This document shows, piece by piece, positions 1 through 13,258 of a stretch of 64,000 bases of DNA. Every line of letters begins with the position of its first letter. Position 1 is the stretch's first letter. The stretch is from NCBI GenBank assembly GCA_013396915.1, contig VWZL01000106.1, positions 1,012,045-1,076,044 on the forward strand, read 5' to 3'. The notes below the pieces were generated by a model that was given only the letters and a program-made list of their open reading frames with translations, was not told the DNA's origin and searched no databases. The DNA is from Stercorarius parasiticus (taxonomy: Eukaryota > Chordata > Aves > Charadriiformes > Stercorariidae). The position numbers and the translations under genes were made by a program.

Positions 1-3000
1 CCCCTTTTTTTTTTTATTTGCCTCTTGTACTCTCCCCCTCTTCCCGAAGTGGAAATGAAACAAAAGACCCGGGGGGGGGAAGGAAGCAAAAGAAACAGAA
101 GAAAACCCACAAAACTGCACTGAAAAGTCTCCGAGTGCAGCAGAGCCCGCGTGGGGTGTGTCCTCGGGTATTTAAGAGCATTCAGGGGTGCCTTCTGCCG
201 CCTCGCACCTACGATTCAATCCGCTTTTTTATGAAACGCAGCAGGAACGCACCCGGCACCTTCCTCCCTGCGCGCTGCCTCCCATCAGAGCTGGCACCGG
301 GCTGGAGCCGTGGTACAGGCTGGTGGGGCTGAGCACAGGAGCCGTTTCCCCCACATGAAGAGGCCTTTCAGATGGCATCCCTCTTCTCGAAGGTCACCGC
401 TTTCCTCCCAAAGAGCAAAGCGCAGGCCAGGGGGGAACCGCCGGGAGTTTCACCGTTGGCTTCATTGAGACGAAGAGTTAACTTCAGGGGATGGATCTCG
501 AGCTTCTGGAAAGGATGTGCCTTCGAATGTGGTGGTCAAATGAAAGAGCTCTGCTTAAAACATATCCCCGGTTACTCTCTGGGGCAAGGACCACCACTGT
601 GGGGCTGTTGGGGACGTTGTACAGGGGTCTTGCATGGGTTTGAGCCCCAGGGGCGTGGGAGCAGTGGGAACCACCAGAGAGGTCCTCCAGGCTGAGCATC
701 CCAATGCAATCAGGGTTTCTGTTGGAGAAATATGAGAAGTAAAGGGTACAATTCCAGCCAGGAAATCCCAGCCGGGAGCCGCAGCAGCCCTACCCACCAT
801 ACCACGTTTCAGTAGGGCCTACTGGAGCAATGCGCAGGCGCAGACATCTTCATCCCACCGGCTGAAGCAGCAGAGGAGTTGCCCCACCACCCAGCACTTT
901 CTCCTCCAGGAAGGCTTTTAAGCCTGGATGGCTCTCCCACAGGACAGGCCCTGGGAGCGATGGCGAAGGGCTGCAGGGAAGCTACTCGCTCCCCCAGCTC
1001 CTGCAGGGAGTTTACAGTCTCCACAGGTACCAGGGGAGAAGCCACCTCAGTGCGCCTTCGGGCAATACCTCAGCAATACCACACGTAAAACCTTCTCTTT
1101 CTTTCTTTCTCTTTAAGGCTATGTAATTTCTCCATTTCGTCTGGGATTTTGCTCCGGGTCAAAATGCAGCTACATGGGTTTTAATTGATTTTTTGCAACG
1201 CTTTCAACTTGAGGTTTCTTTTATTTTAACCACTCCTTGTCTTTTAAGCCAAAATAGGTAGCAAATGACATTAATCACAACGCTGCTGAACCAAGAGTTT
1301 GCAGTGACTACTTTAACGTCTTCTCAGCTTTTTCAAATCCTGCTTTGAGGTTCCCATTTAGCGAGGTCCTGGAGTACACACTTCATTTTAATTGGGTGCT
1401 CCAAGTCAGACGTGCACTTACAAGCACGGCTGAATCAGGAACTAAATTATTATTAGTAGTAGTATCAGCTCTGGAGCCCTGACACGAGTGGTCAGGGCTG
1501 CGGTGTGCCCAGCACTGTCGGAGGCACAGGGTGGGAGAAGGTCCTGAAGCCTTTGGCAAAGCAAGAGGAGCTGGATGGAGAGGCACCACCTACGCGCAGT
1601 AGAGCATCTCAGTGGTGGTGGGCTGCCTTCCCCTTGAGCTAGCAGGTGGAAACACAGATTGTTGGCCAAGTCTTGATGTTGCTTGGCCATAGCCTGGAAG
1701 AAAACCATGCTGCCTTTCCTAAAATGACCATTCCTCGGTATTTTTTAACCCGGAGGAGCCTGGGGAGCGTGCTCACAGCATGGTCCTACCAACACCATTG
1801 CAAGGAGCCACACGCGGCACTGTGAAGCAGCATCCTTGGGGCCGCGCCATCCTCGTTGAGGCAGCCCACGGACACGTCACCGGGCAGCGGCATCCTTCTC
1901 CATACGCCCGCTGGAGCAATGTTGCACATACAGCCCGAGTGCTGTAATTACTCAACAAATAACAACGCTAACGAGATAATGGCACACAAACCTTTCTGTA
2001 GGATCTTGTTTAATTTTTCAGCGTTACTTGGGTGTGGGAGAAAATCCAGTACATTAAATTAACATTTTGGGTGTAAATCAAATTAAATGTACAAAATGCC
2101 CTGTAGGGTCAAAGCACAATGGGACCCACCCTTACAGATTTGACTACTAAGATGTGTTTTATTTGACTCAAATCATTTGGGAGTGAGGAGGGAGAGATGG
2201 GATCACACAGTGAATCAGCCATGTGTCGCTGTCGCAATCGCAGCCCCCTCCTTCCCCAGCCGATCCCGGGCTCAGGGGGGATCGATGGTCACGTGTGAGG
2301 GGCACGGGGGGATTCGTCCCTTCTGGAGGCATCCCTCTCACCACCAGCCTTCCCCCGGTTGATACAGCACCTGGAAGGGAGTGGGGCAAGCATGCTTGGG
2401 GACACGGACCAGGGCAGAGGGAGAGAGGGAAGGAGCTGGGCTTGAGAGGAGAAGAGCAGAGGGAAAGATGTTCAGTAAAGGAGGTGTAAGCAAAGACATA
2501 TGTCCACTGCTCGGGGGATGATAACTCAGTTTTAGCTGTGAACAGGGAACATTTTAGCTGCCCAGTGACCCCAGGGAGCCATGTCCTTTCTTCTTCTTCA
2601 TGCCCGAGCTACTTTCCACCTTGATCACCCCAACCATCACCCCTCCTGTGCAGAAGCAGAGGGACACCAGCAGTACACCTGCAGGGGCTGTGCGGGGATG
2701 CTCTGCCCACGAGGCCGAGAGCACAGTCACACAGTCCCCCTTTTCCGGTGATTTCTCACAATTTTGAGCCAAACTGGGCAGGACGGGGATGAGACCCTGG
2801 CTGGTGCAGGAGCCCAGCAATGCAACAGCGCAGCCTTTGGTCTCTGGCTCCCAGCAGAGCTCAGATGGAGGGATTTATCCAAGTTTAGTGACCATGCAAG
2901 AGAGGCCACAGCTTCATATGCTTGGGAAGATGAACCTCCATCTTCTGGGGTCTGTGGTGTGCCTGGAACACCAGGGCTGGGACATCTGGGCTGCTGTAAG

Positions 3001-5520
3001 TCACCCAAACACCCATCTGACACACACCCCTCTGCTGGAAAACTCCCTTGCTGCTCCTAGAGGAGTTTTGGGAGAGAGGGGGAGGAAGCTGGGACATCCC
3101 AGGCATTCTGGCATGAACCCTCCCTTCCTTGAAATGCTCCACATTTCCCCACATGAGGTGGCACAGCGAGCATGTAGTCCATGCTGGCGTCCAGGAATGG
3201 GCGCTGCAAAGCCACCAGGAGCTCCGGGCTTGCATCCTGGCCACGTTACAGGGAGAGGGTTTGCAGAAGGAAGATGCTCCCATTGCACCCAAGGCAAGCT
3301 GGCAACAAGTGAGGGTATTTCATCTGCAGCCTTTCCCAACCCGCTGGCTCCCTGGATTAGCCAGTGGGGGTTCAGAGTGCCGTTGAGTCTTCCCAGAAGG
3401 ATTGCGGGAATCTCTACGGACCACAGCTTGAAAGCCCGCAGTGGAGGACAGAGGAAAAGTCCCCCTGCTGTAAAAAAAAAACCCGCCTGGGGCACCTGCT
3501 GTTTCCAGTCCCAACTTCCCTTCCAACTGGACATCTGCTCTTGGTCTCGCAGCTCAGCATCAGCCTGTGAAGAGCCGACGTGCTCCCGGGGGGTGCTCCC
3601 CCCCCCCGCCTCGTGCCCCATCACACACCTGCAGCACCAGGGGTGACTCAGCTGGGTTTCGGCAGCCGCCCGCACGCACGCACCACATGCTGCCAGAGGG
3701 GTTGCCGGTGCCTCCAAGGGCAGGTTCCCACCTAATGCATGGCATCTCCAGCGCTAACATTTGGGCAAATACCACCCCACAGACCCACAGAAGTCGGGGA
3801 GGGGGTGAGCATTGCTGGGGGTGGCACAGGCTGACAGAGCAAAGCCACTGCCCTGGTCACGCCTGTGCAACACTCCCCTGTGCTGCCAGACGTGGGGCCA
3901 AGCCCGACTACTGGAAAGCTCCACTTCCAAGCCGGGTTTTGGCAGCTCCCCTGGTTAGATGAGGAACCACTTCACCACAGCGGATGGAGCCAGGGTGGCT
4001 CCACACCAACGTTATCTCGGAAAGAGAGAGCAGTGGCTCCACAAGCTGCCCCGGTTTGGAGGGCAAACTGCTTTCCTTGGCTGAGCAGGGAAGGGGGGGA
4101 TGAAGAATGTGCCAGCCGGGAGAAGATGGCTCCCCAGGCTGCGGCAGAACCTGCCTTGCCTGTGCTTCCCCGTCGGGTTTCAAAGCACCCCACCAGGCTG
4201 ACTCACCGGGCTCCCGTCTCCCTGCCTCCCACGGCCCCTGCCACTCCCAGCGTCTCCCTGTCTTTCTCCACCGATACCTCCGCTTCCTTCCCACTCCCGC
4301 CCGCCGGCTCGGCGCTGTCTCTCCGGCCGCCCACTCGCTGCGGCTCCGCTCCCTCGGGGCGCCCGGCGTCACCCCAGGTTGCCCAGCCGCTCCCCGACGA
4401 ACCTCCAAGTCCCTCTCCCTGTGGAAACAGCACCCAGGCACCCTGCGGAGCCTGTGCTGGGTGTCGGACCCCAGCAGCATCCCCCCAGCATCCTTCTCGA
4501 TGGCACCCATGGCCATGAAGCTTGGGAGAAGAGGCTGCCAGAGGACCCGTGTCCCCCACGTCCCCCACACATGGTCCGGCACCTCTCTGGGAGGATGGGG
4601 TGACCCCCTTGGAGAGGTGTCCGCTCTCACAAGGTGGTCAGCAGAGCCCTGAGCTCGCAGACTCTGCTGCTGAAACATGACCGCGTGAGCATCTGTCTCT
4701 GGAGACCCTCTGAAGCCCCTTCCCCAGCTTTGCCTGCGCTGTCTAACTTTTTTTTTGTGGCTTGGTTTCCTGTGATCCCACCCTCTGCCCAGTATTTCCT
4801 CCCTGGGAACTTTGTTGCGTTCCTACCAAGCCTGATAACAGCAGCAGAGGTTGCAAAGGTAGTGAAATCCCAGGAGTTTCCTGCAAATCGGTAGCTAAAG
4901 AGAGGACAGAAAGCTACTCCCTCTTAATGTTTCTGCTGTGCTTAAAAATACATTACACGCACAACCTTTATTAGACACCAGCGAATCCACATGGGCTCTA
5001 ACCTCCAAAAGCCACATCCATGCAAGTCACAGCTCCTCCAGCAAGCAGTTGCTGGTGGTGGTGGTCCTCAATCCCCAGGGTTCCTCTGATGTTTTCACAC
5101 GATGTTTCTCTCTGTGCACCAAACCCAACAGCTGCGTGAACACAGAAGAAATGGGGTGGCAGCCACTCGTCCTTTTTTGACCGGTGGTTTGGCTTTTGGG
5201 ATCTGTCTGGCAGGAGGCCATGGAACGCTTTGGACGGGCGGATCTGGCCAGAGCGGGTGTTCATACCCATGAAGATGAGCGGCTTCCCTGTCTGAGCCCG
5301 ATTCCACCTCCCGAGAGGGCCCCAGCTGCTGCTGGAATGCAGTGGGAAGGCCACCATGGGTGGTCTGCTGAAACCCCCCGCCCTGGCTCTATCCGCCAGA
5401 GAGATGTTTTCTCTCCCTGTGTTATCCCTATGTTCCCATTTCACTGCCCAGCCGGTGCCTGCTTCAGCAGGGTGACCCACGCAAACAGGAGGCATTGCCC
5501 TGGAAAAGATGCATTTTCCC
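1..5520. other. Gene-free GC-rich stretch, left part
   Basis: I see no exon with both splice signals and a recognisable protein here. Several open frames overlap on both strands (for example near 2.8-4.7 kb), but this is what stop-poor GC-rich DNA gives by chance and none reads like a known family. A CpG-denser patch lies around 4280-4400. In human, OVOL2 sits next to PET117; I searched for its C2H2 zinc-finger pattern and its start and found neither, so it probably lies further left. Confidence 0.5.
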
Positions 5521-5788
5521 TGCTGTTGGGATGCGCTGCAGGTCAGGACGTGCTGCCATCGGGACACACTGCTGTCAGGACACACCACGCGTCGGGATGC
5601 GCTGCTGTCGGGATGCACTGCACATTGGGACGCGCTGCTGTTGGGATGCACTGCACATCAGGATGCACTGCCATCAGGATGCACAGCTGTTGGGATGCCC
5701 TGCTGTTGGGATGCACTGCCGTCGGGATGTATGGCTGTTGGGATGCCCTGCTGTCAGGATGCACAGCACATCGGGGTGCGCGGCACGC
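5521..5788. repeat. Minisatellite, unit about 16 bp
   Basis: A degenerate tandem array of about 16 copies. The unit reads roughly GGGATGCNCTGCTGTT, alternating with versions ending in CACATC or CCATCA, and it drifts between 15 and 18 bp. Because the unit length is not a multiple of three, all three forward frames stay open and give Cys/Trp/Asp/Ala/Leu-rich repeats; that is a property of the repeat and not evidence of a protein. Confidence 0.85.
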
Positions 5789-8700
5789 ACTCACAAAGGC
5801 TGAGAGTTCAAGCAAGGGGCATGAAGCCCGGCTGCTGGGCAGGGCCAGCCAGTCCCGTTAGCTGACTGGGACCACAACCTCCCATGGTGGGTTAGGGAGC
5901 CAGCAGTCGCCTAGCTCCCTTGGGAAAGCTCTCGCCGAAAAGGCGGGTGTCGGCACGTGCTAGTGTAAAAAAGCTGGATGAGCCACAACTGGGGGCTGAC
6001 CCCATCAGTACCTTCCCAGGGTCCTAAAAATAACGAGAGCGCTTTTGAAACGCTTTTAAAATCCCCGCTTCCCGCGGCTGGCACAGGCTGATAAGCTGCC
6101 GCACCGCCCAGTGGGTTGCGGGGGGCTGCGCTTCCCCCCTCCTGCAAACCTGGCCCTGCCACCCCCCTCCAAGCTCAAACTTCTGTGGTAGAAAATCCCC
6201 TGTCCCCTCCCCAAGGACAAATGGGGCCCCTGAGGCTTCCTCATTCCTGCCAGATGACCGCTGCCATAAACCCCATTGTATGCATATGGGGTTCGAGCGT
6301 TTCTTTGCTATTTCAAAAACCTTTGAGAGGGGCTGGCTGGGCGGTAGGTGCCGTCCCTCTACTTTTTAGGGAGGGAATGGGTGGAATAATAGTATGAAGG
6401 AGCAGCGACAAGGGCACAGAGAGTCAGTGATGAGCTGGAGGAAGGAATAACTGTCTCGGGTTTGGTGCTCGGGGATGGTCCCACCACTGCCACCCCTGGC
6501 CAAGCACCCTTGCAGTGCAGCTCCCTGGGGCTTTTGGCAGCAGTAGAAAGAGAAGATGAGGTCCACCTGGACTCCTCTCTGCTCCTCTCCAACGAGGAGG
6601 ACCACCAGGACAGCCTTGGCCATTGGCACCGTGGATACCAGCCTGAGCACAAGCCTGCTCCAAGCCGGGCTGGGGGATGGGTCGGGATGTCCAAACCCCT
6701 GTTCAGACGGACCTTTCCCGCTCCCCATCCCGGTGCTGTGGGTTCACGGCGGGGGCTGGCTGCCGGTGGGGACCCAGTGCCGCCGCTGCCGGAGAGCCCC
6801 TTCCCGTCCCACCTGGGCTACAGCACAGCATGTGCTCCAACACGCCCGGGATGGGTTAAGCATCAGGATACGAAATCGGGCAGGGAGCTCAGTGGTGCCG
6901 CTTCCAGATGGGCTCCTTTCCCTACAGAGCCGGGGTGGGGGGCTCTGTCCCGGCTGCAGCACCCATGTGTGTCCCTGCCCCCTTCCCACCCACCCAGCCG
7001 AGGCCAAACCCCAACGTTTGCCCTCCTCTCCCTGCTCCGCCACAGCCACAGAAGCCCTCATCCTCCTGCTGGGGGAGCACCAGGAGGGTGGGAGCTAGGG
7101 CGGGGGGGTGCAGCACCCTGCACCTCGCAGGGTTCACCCTGCTTTGGGGGCCGGGGACCCACACACCTCCCTGCCTTGCAGCGCTGGGGTAGGCTTTCGT
7201 TTGCCATGCAAGCTGCGGAGTGACTGCTCGCAGAATTACTCCGCCAATGTGTTGGGGTTTTTGTTTTTTTTTTTTTGCAGAAGGGTTTTTATCTCCTGGT
7301 GCCTTTTACAATGTTTGCCAGGGAAAAAAAAATCAACACAAAAAACCCAACCCCACTCCCATAAGCATCTCTGCCCTCGACTCCCAGCAGCGCTGCTGCA
7401 ATACCTGCCTCCAGCCGGCCGCGGGCAAGGGTCTGTGCGATTGCCACCAATATAATTATAAAGTGCTGGCTTTACATCCTCCCCTCGCCGCCCCGTGGGT
7501 AGACTTTGGCCTCTGCCTGCGTTTCAACTGCCCATCCCCGCTTGCGGGGAAGCGTGTGCGGGAGGGAGCCGGGGTGCAGCTCCCTGGGTCGGGTACCCGC
7601 TGCGGCACCCCGAAACGAAGGGCAGGGACAAGCCATGCCCTGGGAAAAGCAGGGCAAGGTGTGGCGGGGNGTGGCTGGGGATGTTGGGGGGGGTGGGCCT
7701 TTTGCACCCTCCGGTCAGGGCAAAACGAAGCCGCAGCAGAGCCCACACCTTAGTTTATTTACCTGGAGGTGACCCACTGGTGCGGCCACCCCCGGGGCCG
7801 GCTGGCTAACGTGTAACCACACATCGCCTGGCTATAAAACAACCGGCAGGGCTGGCGTAGCAGCTGCCCTGGGTGTCTGCGCTCCCCGCTGGAAGGAGGA
7901 AGCGCACGGGGAAATTAAAATCAAAAGTAACTGTTTTGCAGGCTGCCCTGCAAAGGGAAGGAAACCCTCCTCGCTCCCTTGCTCACAAGGGAGTAAAAGA
8001 TGGGTTCCCCCTCCCTGGTTTCCTCTTTTCTCTATCATTAAAATTCCAGGAGGATCAGAGTCACTTCCCTCTGGCTCCTTGAGAAGATCTGTCGGGATCC
8101 CAGGGCTTGTCTGCAGGGGATGAGCAGCAGAATTCATCTGAATTGATGGTGAGAACAGGTCAGAGGCTTGTGAAGGCTACGTACAAACGTCAGGGGGATG
8201 AGCTATGGCGGCTTTCACTTCATTCATGCCCAGCAGAAAATAAAATTTGCCCAAGTCCGGCATACCTCTGCCTGCCTGGAGAGAAGGCTAACCCAGTCAA
8301 AATAAGGCATTTTTAATACATACATTTCATTAATTTAAATTATTTTTCAAGTCTCTGCGTGCAGAGAAGCCCCCAGTGACCCTACCTCTTAATCACAGAG
8401 GAGGGAGACAAAAACTTTAACACATTTTGATTTTTTTCCACTGCATTTTTCGAAGTTTTGAATACCAACAATATGGTCCCCCCTCCAGCAAATATGATAA
8501 AACCATTTACTGCCTGCCCAGGGTGGCTGCACCGGGATAATCGATGCCTACGCTGCCACAACCAGGTCTGTTACTGTTGGCAGGGGGGGCGGTGGGGGAA
8601 TAATTCTGTCTCTCAAAGCGGAAAAGGCATCACAGTGAGAAAAAAAAGTGCTTACAACACAGCAATTATTTTTTTTTTTTGCTGCTATTATTAGCACAGC

Positions 8701-11359
8701 CATAAGAAAATCAATGCTAATAACAGCAGGCAGAGCGAGCTCCCCTCCACGCTAGGCTCCCCCATGTGCCCAGCTCCGTATCTCCCCCGAGACCCATGGC
8801 CGAGGGGGTGCCGGCGCAGGCACCCCCGCACTCACCAGCCACATGCCTGGACCCCCAAAAAAGCCTGCGAGAGAGGGCGGCCAGGGCCGGGCTGGGCTCT
8901 CCAGGGTGAATTCCCAATGGCAAAGACGGAAACCTCCTCCAGCACCTTCATGGAGCAGATGGGAATTTGGTTTAGGTTGGGTTCGGACCATTTTTTTTTT
9001 TGGTCTTCTTTCCAATGGAGGTTGCTGGAGTGTCCCGGTGAGCGCTCCGGGTGCGGGCAAACTCACCTGCAGGAGCACGCCCAGCCGGGAGGGAGGAAGA
9101 GCTGGCTCTGCAAAGAGGGAAGGACAGCGAGCTCACCAAAACCCCTGGGAAAAAAAACCCTGAAAGCTTTGTCAAAACACACCTTCAGGATTTTTCTTTT
9201 TTTTTAATTATTTGCTTGCAGTTTGATGAGAGAGATTGGTTCCTCACCTTACACAGGAGAAATGGAGCGGGATGGGGGGCGCAGTTCAGGCTGTGAATGT
9301 GGAAACAGGCTTGGTTCAAACTTTATCTCCATCCCCTGGCCATATTTTTGCAGGGTTTTCCTTACGCTTTAGTGCTACTGGTGACCTGCTAAGGCAAGCC
9401 ATGACTGAGCACCCTGTTTTGTGGATTCGCTGGTGGCTAATATAGGGTTGAGCTGACACTGCCACCCCTTCCCTTCATGAGATACTCCCCTGCTCGGTGT
9501 AACCACCCATTACACAAAGCTTAGCCAGAACTCCTCCACATCCATCAAAATGTTTGGAATGGGCAAATAAACGTGGAAGTCTTACCAAGACAGGACCTGC
9601 AATGCAGCCTCACCAAGGAGGCTGGCAAATGCCCATGTAAGAGCACGGAGGGGAGGGAGGGGGTGGATGAGGCACAGAGGTTGCACAAGCTTCATTTTCT
9701 TCGGAAACCAGGATAAAAATGCCCCCTAAGCATTGACTTCAGACGTGTTATCCAAGATCACTGTAAAGATCTGAGCTGTTAGCCCAGGGGAAAAATGGCC
9801 TTCGGCTTTTCACAGTCTCCTTCACATGTGAGTCAACCCTTCCCTGACTGGTGCTCAGCCCTGTCTCCAGGAGAGGATGCGCTCCACTACACCCAGGCCA
9901 GCAGAGGAGGAACGAAGGCACAGGAAAGACAGCATCAAAGGAAGTTATGGGCATAACACACCAGAAACCAGCTACTGGCAGCCAAGGCATTTGTTTGAAG
10001 AAACCTCCCGCAGAGAGCAACCAGCAGAGCCGGCAAAGAAAGAGGCTCTCCTGAGCCACGCTTCCCTCAGCACAAGCTCATCCTCTGCTGATACTCTTTT
10101 TTTGAAAGTATCGGCAACCCAGCTCATCTCGCTGCAAGGAGCTACCATCGCTCTGCCAGTTGCACACACCCCATCAGCCCCATGAGGCATCTCTGCAATG
10201 GGCCTGGGGCAGTCAACGTTGTGTTTGTTGAGGGGAAATCTGAAATCTCCTTCTCTCTTCTCCTTCTGCCAACCACCAGCTAGAAAGGCTTTCCTTGTCA
10301 CCACTGGGTGCTCCTGTGTCCCTCCTCCATCACCCCCACTTTCCTGCTTGGCAGTGTGCCTCTGGATGGGCTTACCCAACCCAGCTGCAAAAGTGTCTCA
10401 GAAAAAGGAAAATGGGCTTTTCCGCATTGTACATGCTGCAGGGTTTTAAGCCAGACCCAGGCGCTAGTCTGCTCCGTGGCTGGGCTTTCCAGAAGGTTGC
10501 CCTCCATGAATGAGCTCACTCTGAGCACAGGAAGGGTGCAACCACCCAAAGCAGGAGAAGAGCAGGGCCACAGCAGGGAAGGGGAGCACTTCAGCAAGGC
10601 CTAGCCCTTGGGAGGGGAGGGAAGAGGGCGGGAGCACCTGAACTACCATGGAAGAAACTCAGGCTGCAAAAGCACAGCCTGAATGTTTCCTGCCCAGGTT
10701 TTTAGCCCCTCAGGTGATTGATGCCAGGCTTGGGTAGTTGGGTAGAGATGCTCAGCTTCCAGCTGGGGTAAGCTGCGCTCTTCCACAGTGCCAAGGGCGC
10801 CGCGCTGGCTCACATCTGCCGCGCATCTGGCTCGACCCTGTTCTTGGCACTCCAGTGGCCTTGGCCACATTACAAGCACTTATGCATAAGTCTTAATAAC
10901 AGTAAACACAGCAATGTGAGCAAAACTATTAGACTCAATTGAAATATTATCATTCCCACTAATTTTGCCTTTCATTTTAATCACATTCATTCAGCAGACA
11001 GATGAAAAAGATTATAACAATGCGGGATTGGCTTCACACATTTGGTTTTCCTCTTCCATTCCAGACAGGGCTGGGGATATGACCCTGCCATCCCCTCGTA
11101 GCAACCGCTCTGTAACTCTTCTAAGCTCTACCTGGAAATATCCAAGCCTGCTTTTGAGACAGGGACTCTGGTACCTGCTGGGGTTGAGATTCCTAGAACC
11201 CCACCATCCTGCCTGGCAGCGAGCTGTGGCGAACACTTGGAGAAAAAAGTACAGGAAGGAATCAGGAATAAGGCTACACCTTTCACAATAAACCTCCCAC
11301 CTTCCCGTTCATTTGTGGTTTAAGGAGTTCATGAGTCAAAAGCAGCATCTAGATATTAA
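5789..11359. other. Gene-free GC-rich stretch, right part
   Basis: No supported exon. It holds short homopolymers (for example A or T runs near 7270, 7326, 8668 and 8990), one single N at 7670, and a TATA-like site listed separately. The composition becomes more AT-rich past about 8.3 kb. It may carry distal regulatory DNA for the flanking genes, but nothing in the sequence proves it. Confidence 0.4.
7833..7839 (+). promoter_or_regulatory. Isolated TATA-like box (weak)
   Basis: TATAAAA sits in an otherwise GC-rich stretch, preceded by GC-rich sequence with CCCCGG, and a start about 25-30 nt downstream would fall near 7865. No coding exon follows that I can recognise. If it is used, the product would be a non-coding RNA or a gene outside my recognition; a chance match is equally likely. 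Confidence 0.15.
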
Positions 11360-11660
11360 GGGTGCTCCAGGAATTTGTCCAGTTCCTTTCTGAATCCGCA
11401 GGTAAGTTCAGCTTCTGCAGTACCGACAGCAATGACTTCCACAACTCGCTCACACGTAGTGTGACTTTCTTTTTGCTTGGCTTATGCTTGCTACTCCGAC
11501 ACCCACTGGTTACCTGTGGACTGTGAAATGGTGAATGATTTTTCCCCCCAACCTCCTGGTATATCCCACCTCCCCACTAGACATCCTTTTGTCTGATGCA
11601 TTCATTAAGAGTCACTTTTCTGCACTTCTGATGTGCTCATTTGGGTGGTAACTCAGCAGA
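11360..11660 (-). mobile_element. Old CR1-type LINE fragment
   Basis: The plus-strand text around 11369-11460 (aatttgtccagttcctttct, then a run about tests for ends of words such as cttccacaactcgctcac and gtgtgactttctttttgc) follows the antisense reading of ancient CR1 3' ends common in archosaurs and turtles. It is strongly diverged and I cannot place its ends exactly. Orientation is inferred from that match. Confidence 0.45.
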
Positions 11661-12459
11661 TAGTGACTGCTGAAAAATTCCCCGCTTTTCGGGAGTGTGA
11701 CCTGAACCTCTGTCTGCTCCACAGTAGCCAAGGGGAAGTTTGCTTTAAAGTGTTACAGGGTGAAAGTGTCCTGAAAGGCTGAAGTCCTCCAGCTGAAGCG
11801 CATCTGAACATGGTGGATCAAAGTCATTCACGATAGCCATCTGTTGCCCTCACACAGGAGCTCAGGGAACATAAATTATTTTTCATCTGTAAAACACTGA
11901 GATACTCTAGTGAGGAAGTGCCAGGGAAAAGCCCCCAGGGAGAGGAATAATGCTGTCTTCAGAGCACGAAAAACTGCCAAACACGAGGCCTAAGGCCACA
12001 CACTGAACAATGAGAAGAAACCAAACAATTGAAGAGCTGCTTTCTCCAGCTGCTCGTCCTATGCAATTTGGGTTTTCTGGGCAAGGAAAGTGCAGAACTG
12101 GAGGTCTTCACGCAATAAAAGCAAAAAATCTTTCATGAACTCAGAAGAGATCTCCTTTTGTTTGTTTTTCGGAGCTGCAACCACACTGGAAATACAAGCG
12201 CATGCCGGCTGGAAGCTCCAGAAAACACCCCCTCCGAAGAAGCACCGGACCACCTGGGGGCCTCTCCCTGGTAGCGGCATTGATGGGGAAAAGGCCCTTT
12301 TCCAGCCACCTGCACCGGCATTTCTGGTCAGAAGGGTGCGAGGGCCCAACCATGGCGGGGTGATGACCCTCCTGTAAAACCTCAACACGCAGCCTGTCAG
12401 CAAGGGTTAGGTTAGGCGAACACTGGCCACAGGGCACCGTCCCCACTGCCTTCCCACTG

Positions 12460-13010
12460 CGGCGAGGATGAGGTGCCGCACCTCAGGCGCCCGGCACCAG
12501 GCCGCGGCCTGCTCCCTGCGGCGGGCCCGGGGGTCCCCATGAGGCGCCAGGGCACCCCAAACCCCAGCAGGAAAGCCCAGGAGCTACTCCACGTGCGATG
12601 CAGGCGGCCGGGAGCGTCCACTTCACCCGCCTTCCCCCTGCTCCCGCGGCCCGGGGGCGCGGCCGAGGCCTTTCCCGCCCGCCCCGTGGGATGGGGCCTC
12701 GCTGGGCACAGCCCTCCGGCATCGGCGCTCGGTTGCTCTGGCCTGGGCTCGACGCGCTCGGCACTCGGCTCTCTCTCCCCCCTCCCTCCCCCCCCTCGCT
12801 CGCCCGNNNNNNNNNNNNNNNNNNNNNNNNNNNNNNNNNNNNNNNNNNNNNNNNNNNNNNNNNNNNNNNNNNNNNNNNNNNNNNNNNNNNNNNNNNNNNN
12901 NNNNNNNNNNNNNNNNNNNNNNNNNNNNNNNNNNNGAGGTCTCCGGCCGCAGCCCCGCCCCCTGCCCGCTCCCGGCCCCGCCCCCGCTCCACGTGTCTCT
13001 GCCTCCTCCT
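12460..13010. promoter_or_regulatory. CpG-rich segment, interrupted by N run
   Basis: Dense CpG and GC boxes (CCGCCCC, CCCCGCCC) on both sides of the N run, with CACGTG E-boxes at about 12588 and 12990. This is the only strong CpG island upstream of PET117 and KAT14, so it is the likely shared promoter region. The first exon of PET117, which I cannot find in readable sequence, probably lies in or next to the gap. Confidence 0.55.
12807..12935. other. Assembly gap, 129 Ns
   Basis: An unbroken N run in a very GC-rich context with C/T-rich DNA right after it, the sort of sequence that short-read assemblies drop. The true length may differ from 129. Any open frame that crosses it is not real evidence of a gene. 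Confidence 0.99.
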
Positions 13011-13258
13011 GCCCGCGCTCTTGCCTCCTCCTCTGCCTGCCTGATCTCCTGACTGCTCTTCTGCTTGCCTGCCCGTCCTCCCTGCCTGCCTCCTTCCTCC
13101 CTGCCTACCTGCTCTCCCTCCCTGCTTGCCTGTTCCCTCCCTGCCTGCCCGCTCTCCTGCCTGCCCGCCCTCCTGCCCGCTTTTCTGCCCTCCTGCCTGC
13201 CTGCCCTCATCTTCTCCTGCCCGCTCTCCTGCCCTCCCACCTGCTTCCTTTCCTGCAG
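13003..13258. repeat. C/T-rich CCTG-type low-complexity tract
   Basis: About 255 bases built from CCTGCCTGCC, CTCCTGCC and CTCCCTGC variants, almost purine-free except for the G in each CTG. Strong strand asymmetry and repeated CCTG words suggest an expanded and diverged tetranucleotide. It directly follows the N run and may explain the assembly failure. Confidence 0.8.

Noticed and set aside
2789..3646. 285-codon open frame on the plus strand, with a 238-codon frame opposite
   Set aside because: Long frames on both strands over the same GC-rich DNA, no family resemblance, no splice or promoter context, and a low-complexity Pro/Ser/Gly composition. Chance in stop-poor sequence is the simpler reading.
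3865..4678. Overlapping long frames on both strands (217, 181 and 256 codons)
   Set aside because: Same reason: mutual shadows in a CpG-richer patch with no recognisable domain.
5495..5861. Cys/Trp-rich repeat peptides in all forward frames
   Set aside because: Fully explained by the 16-bp minisatellite.
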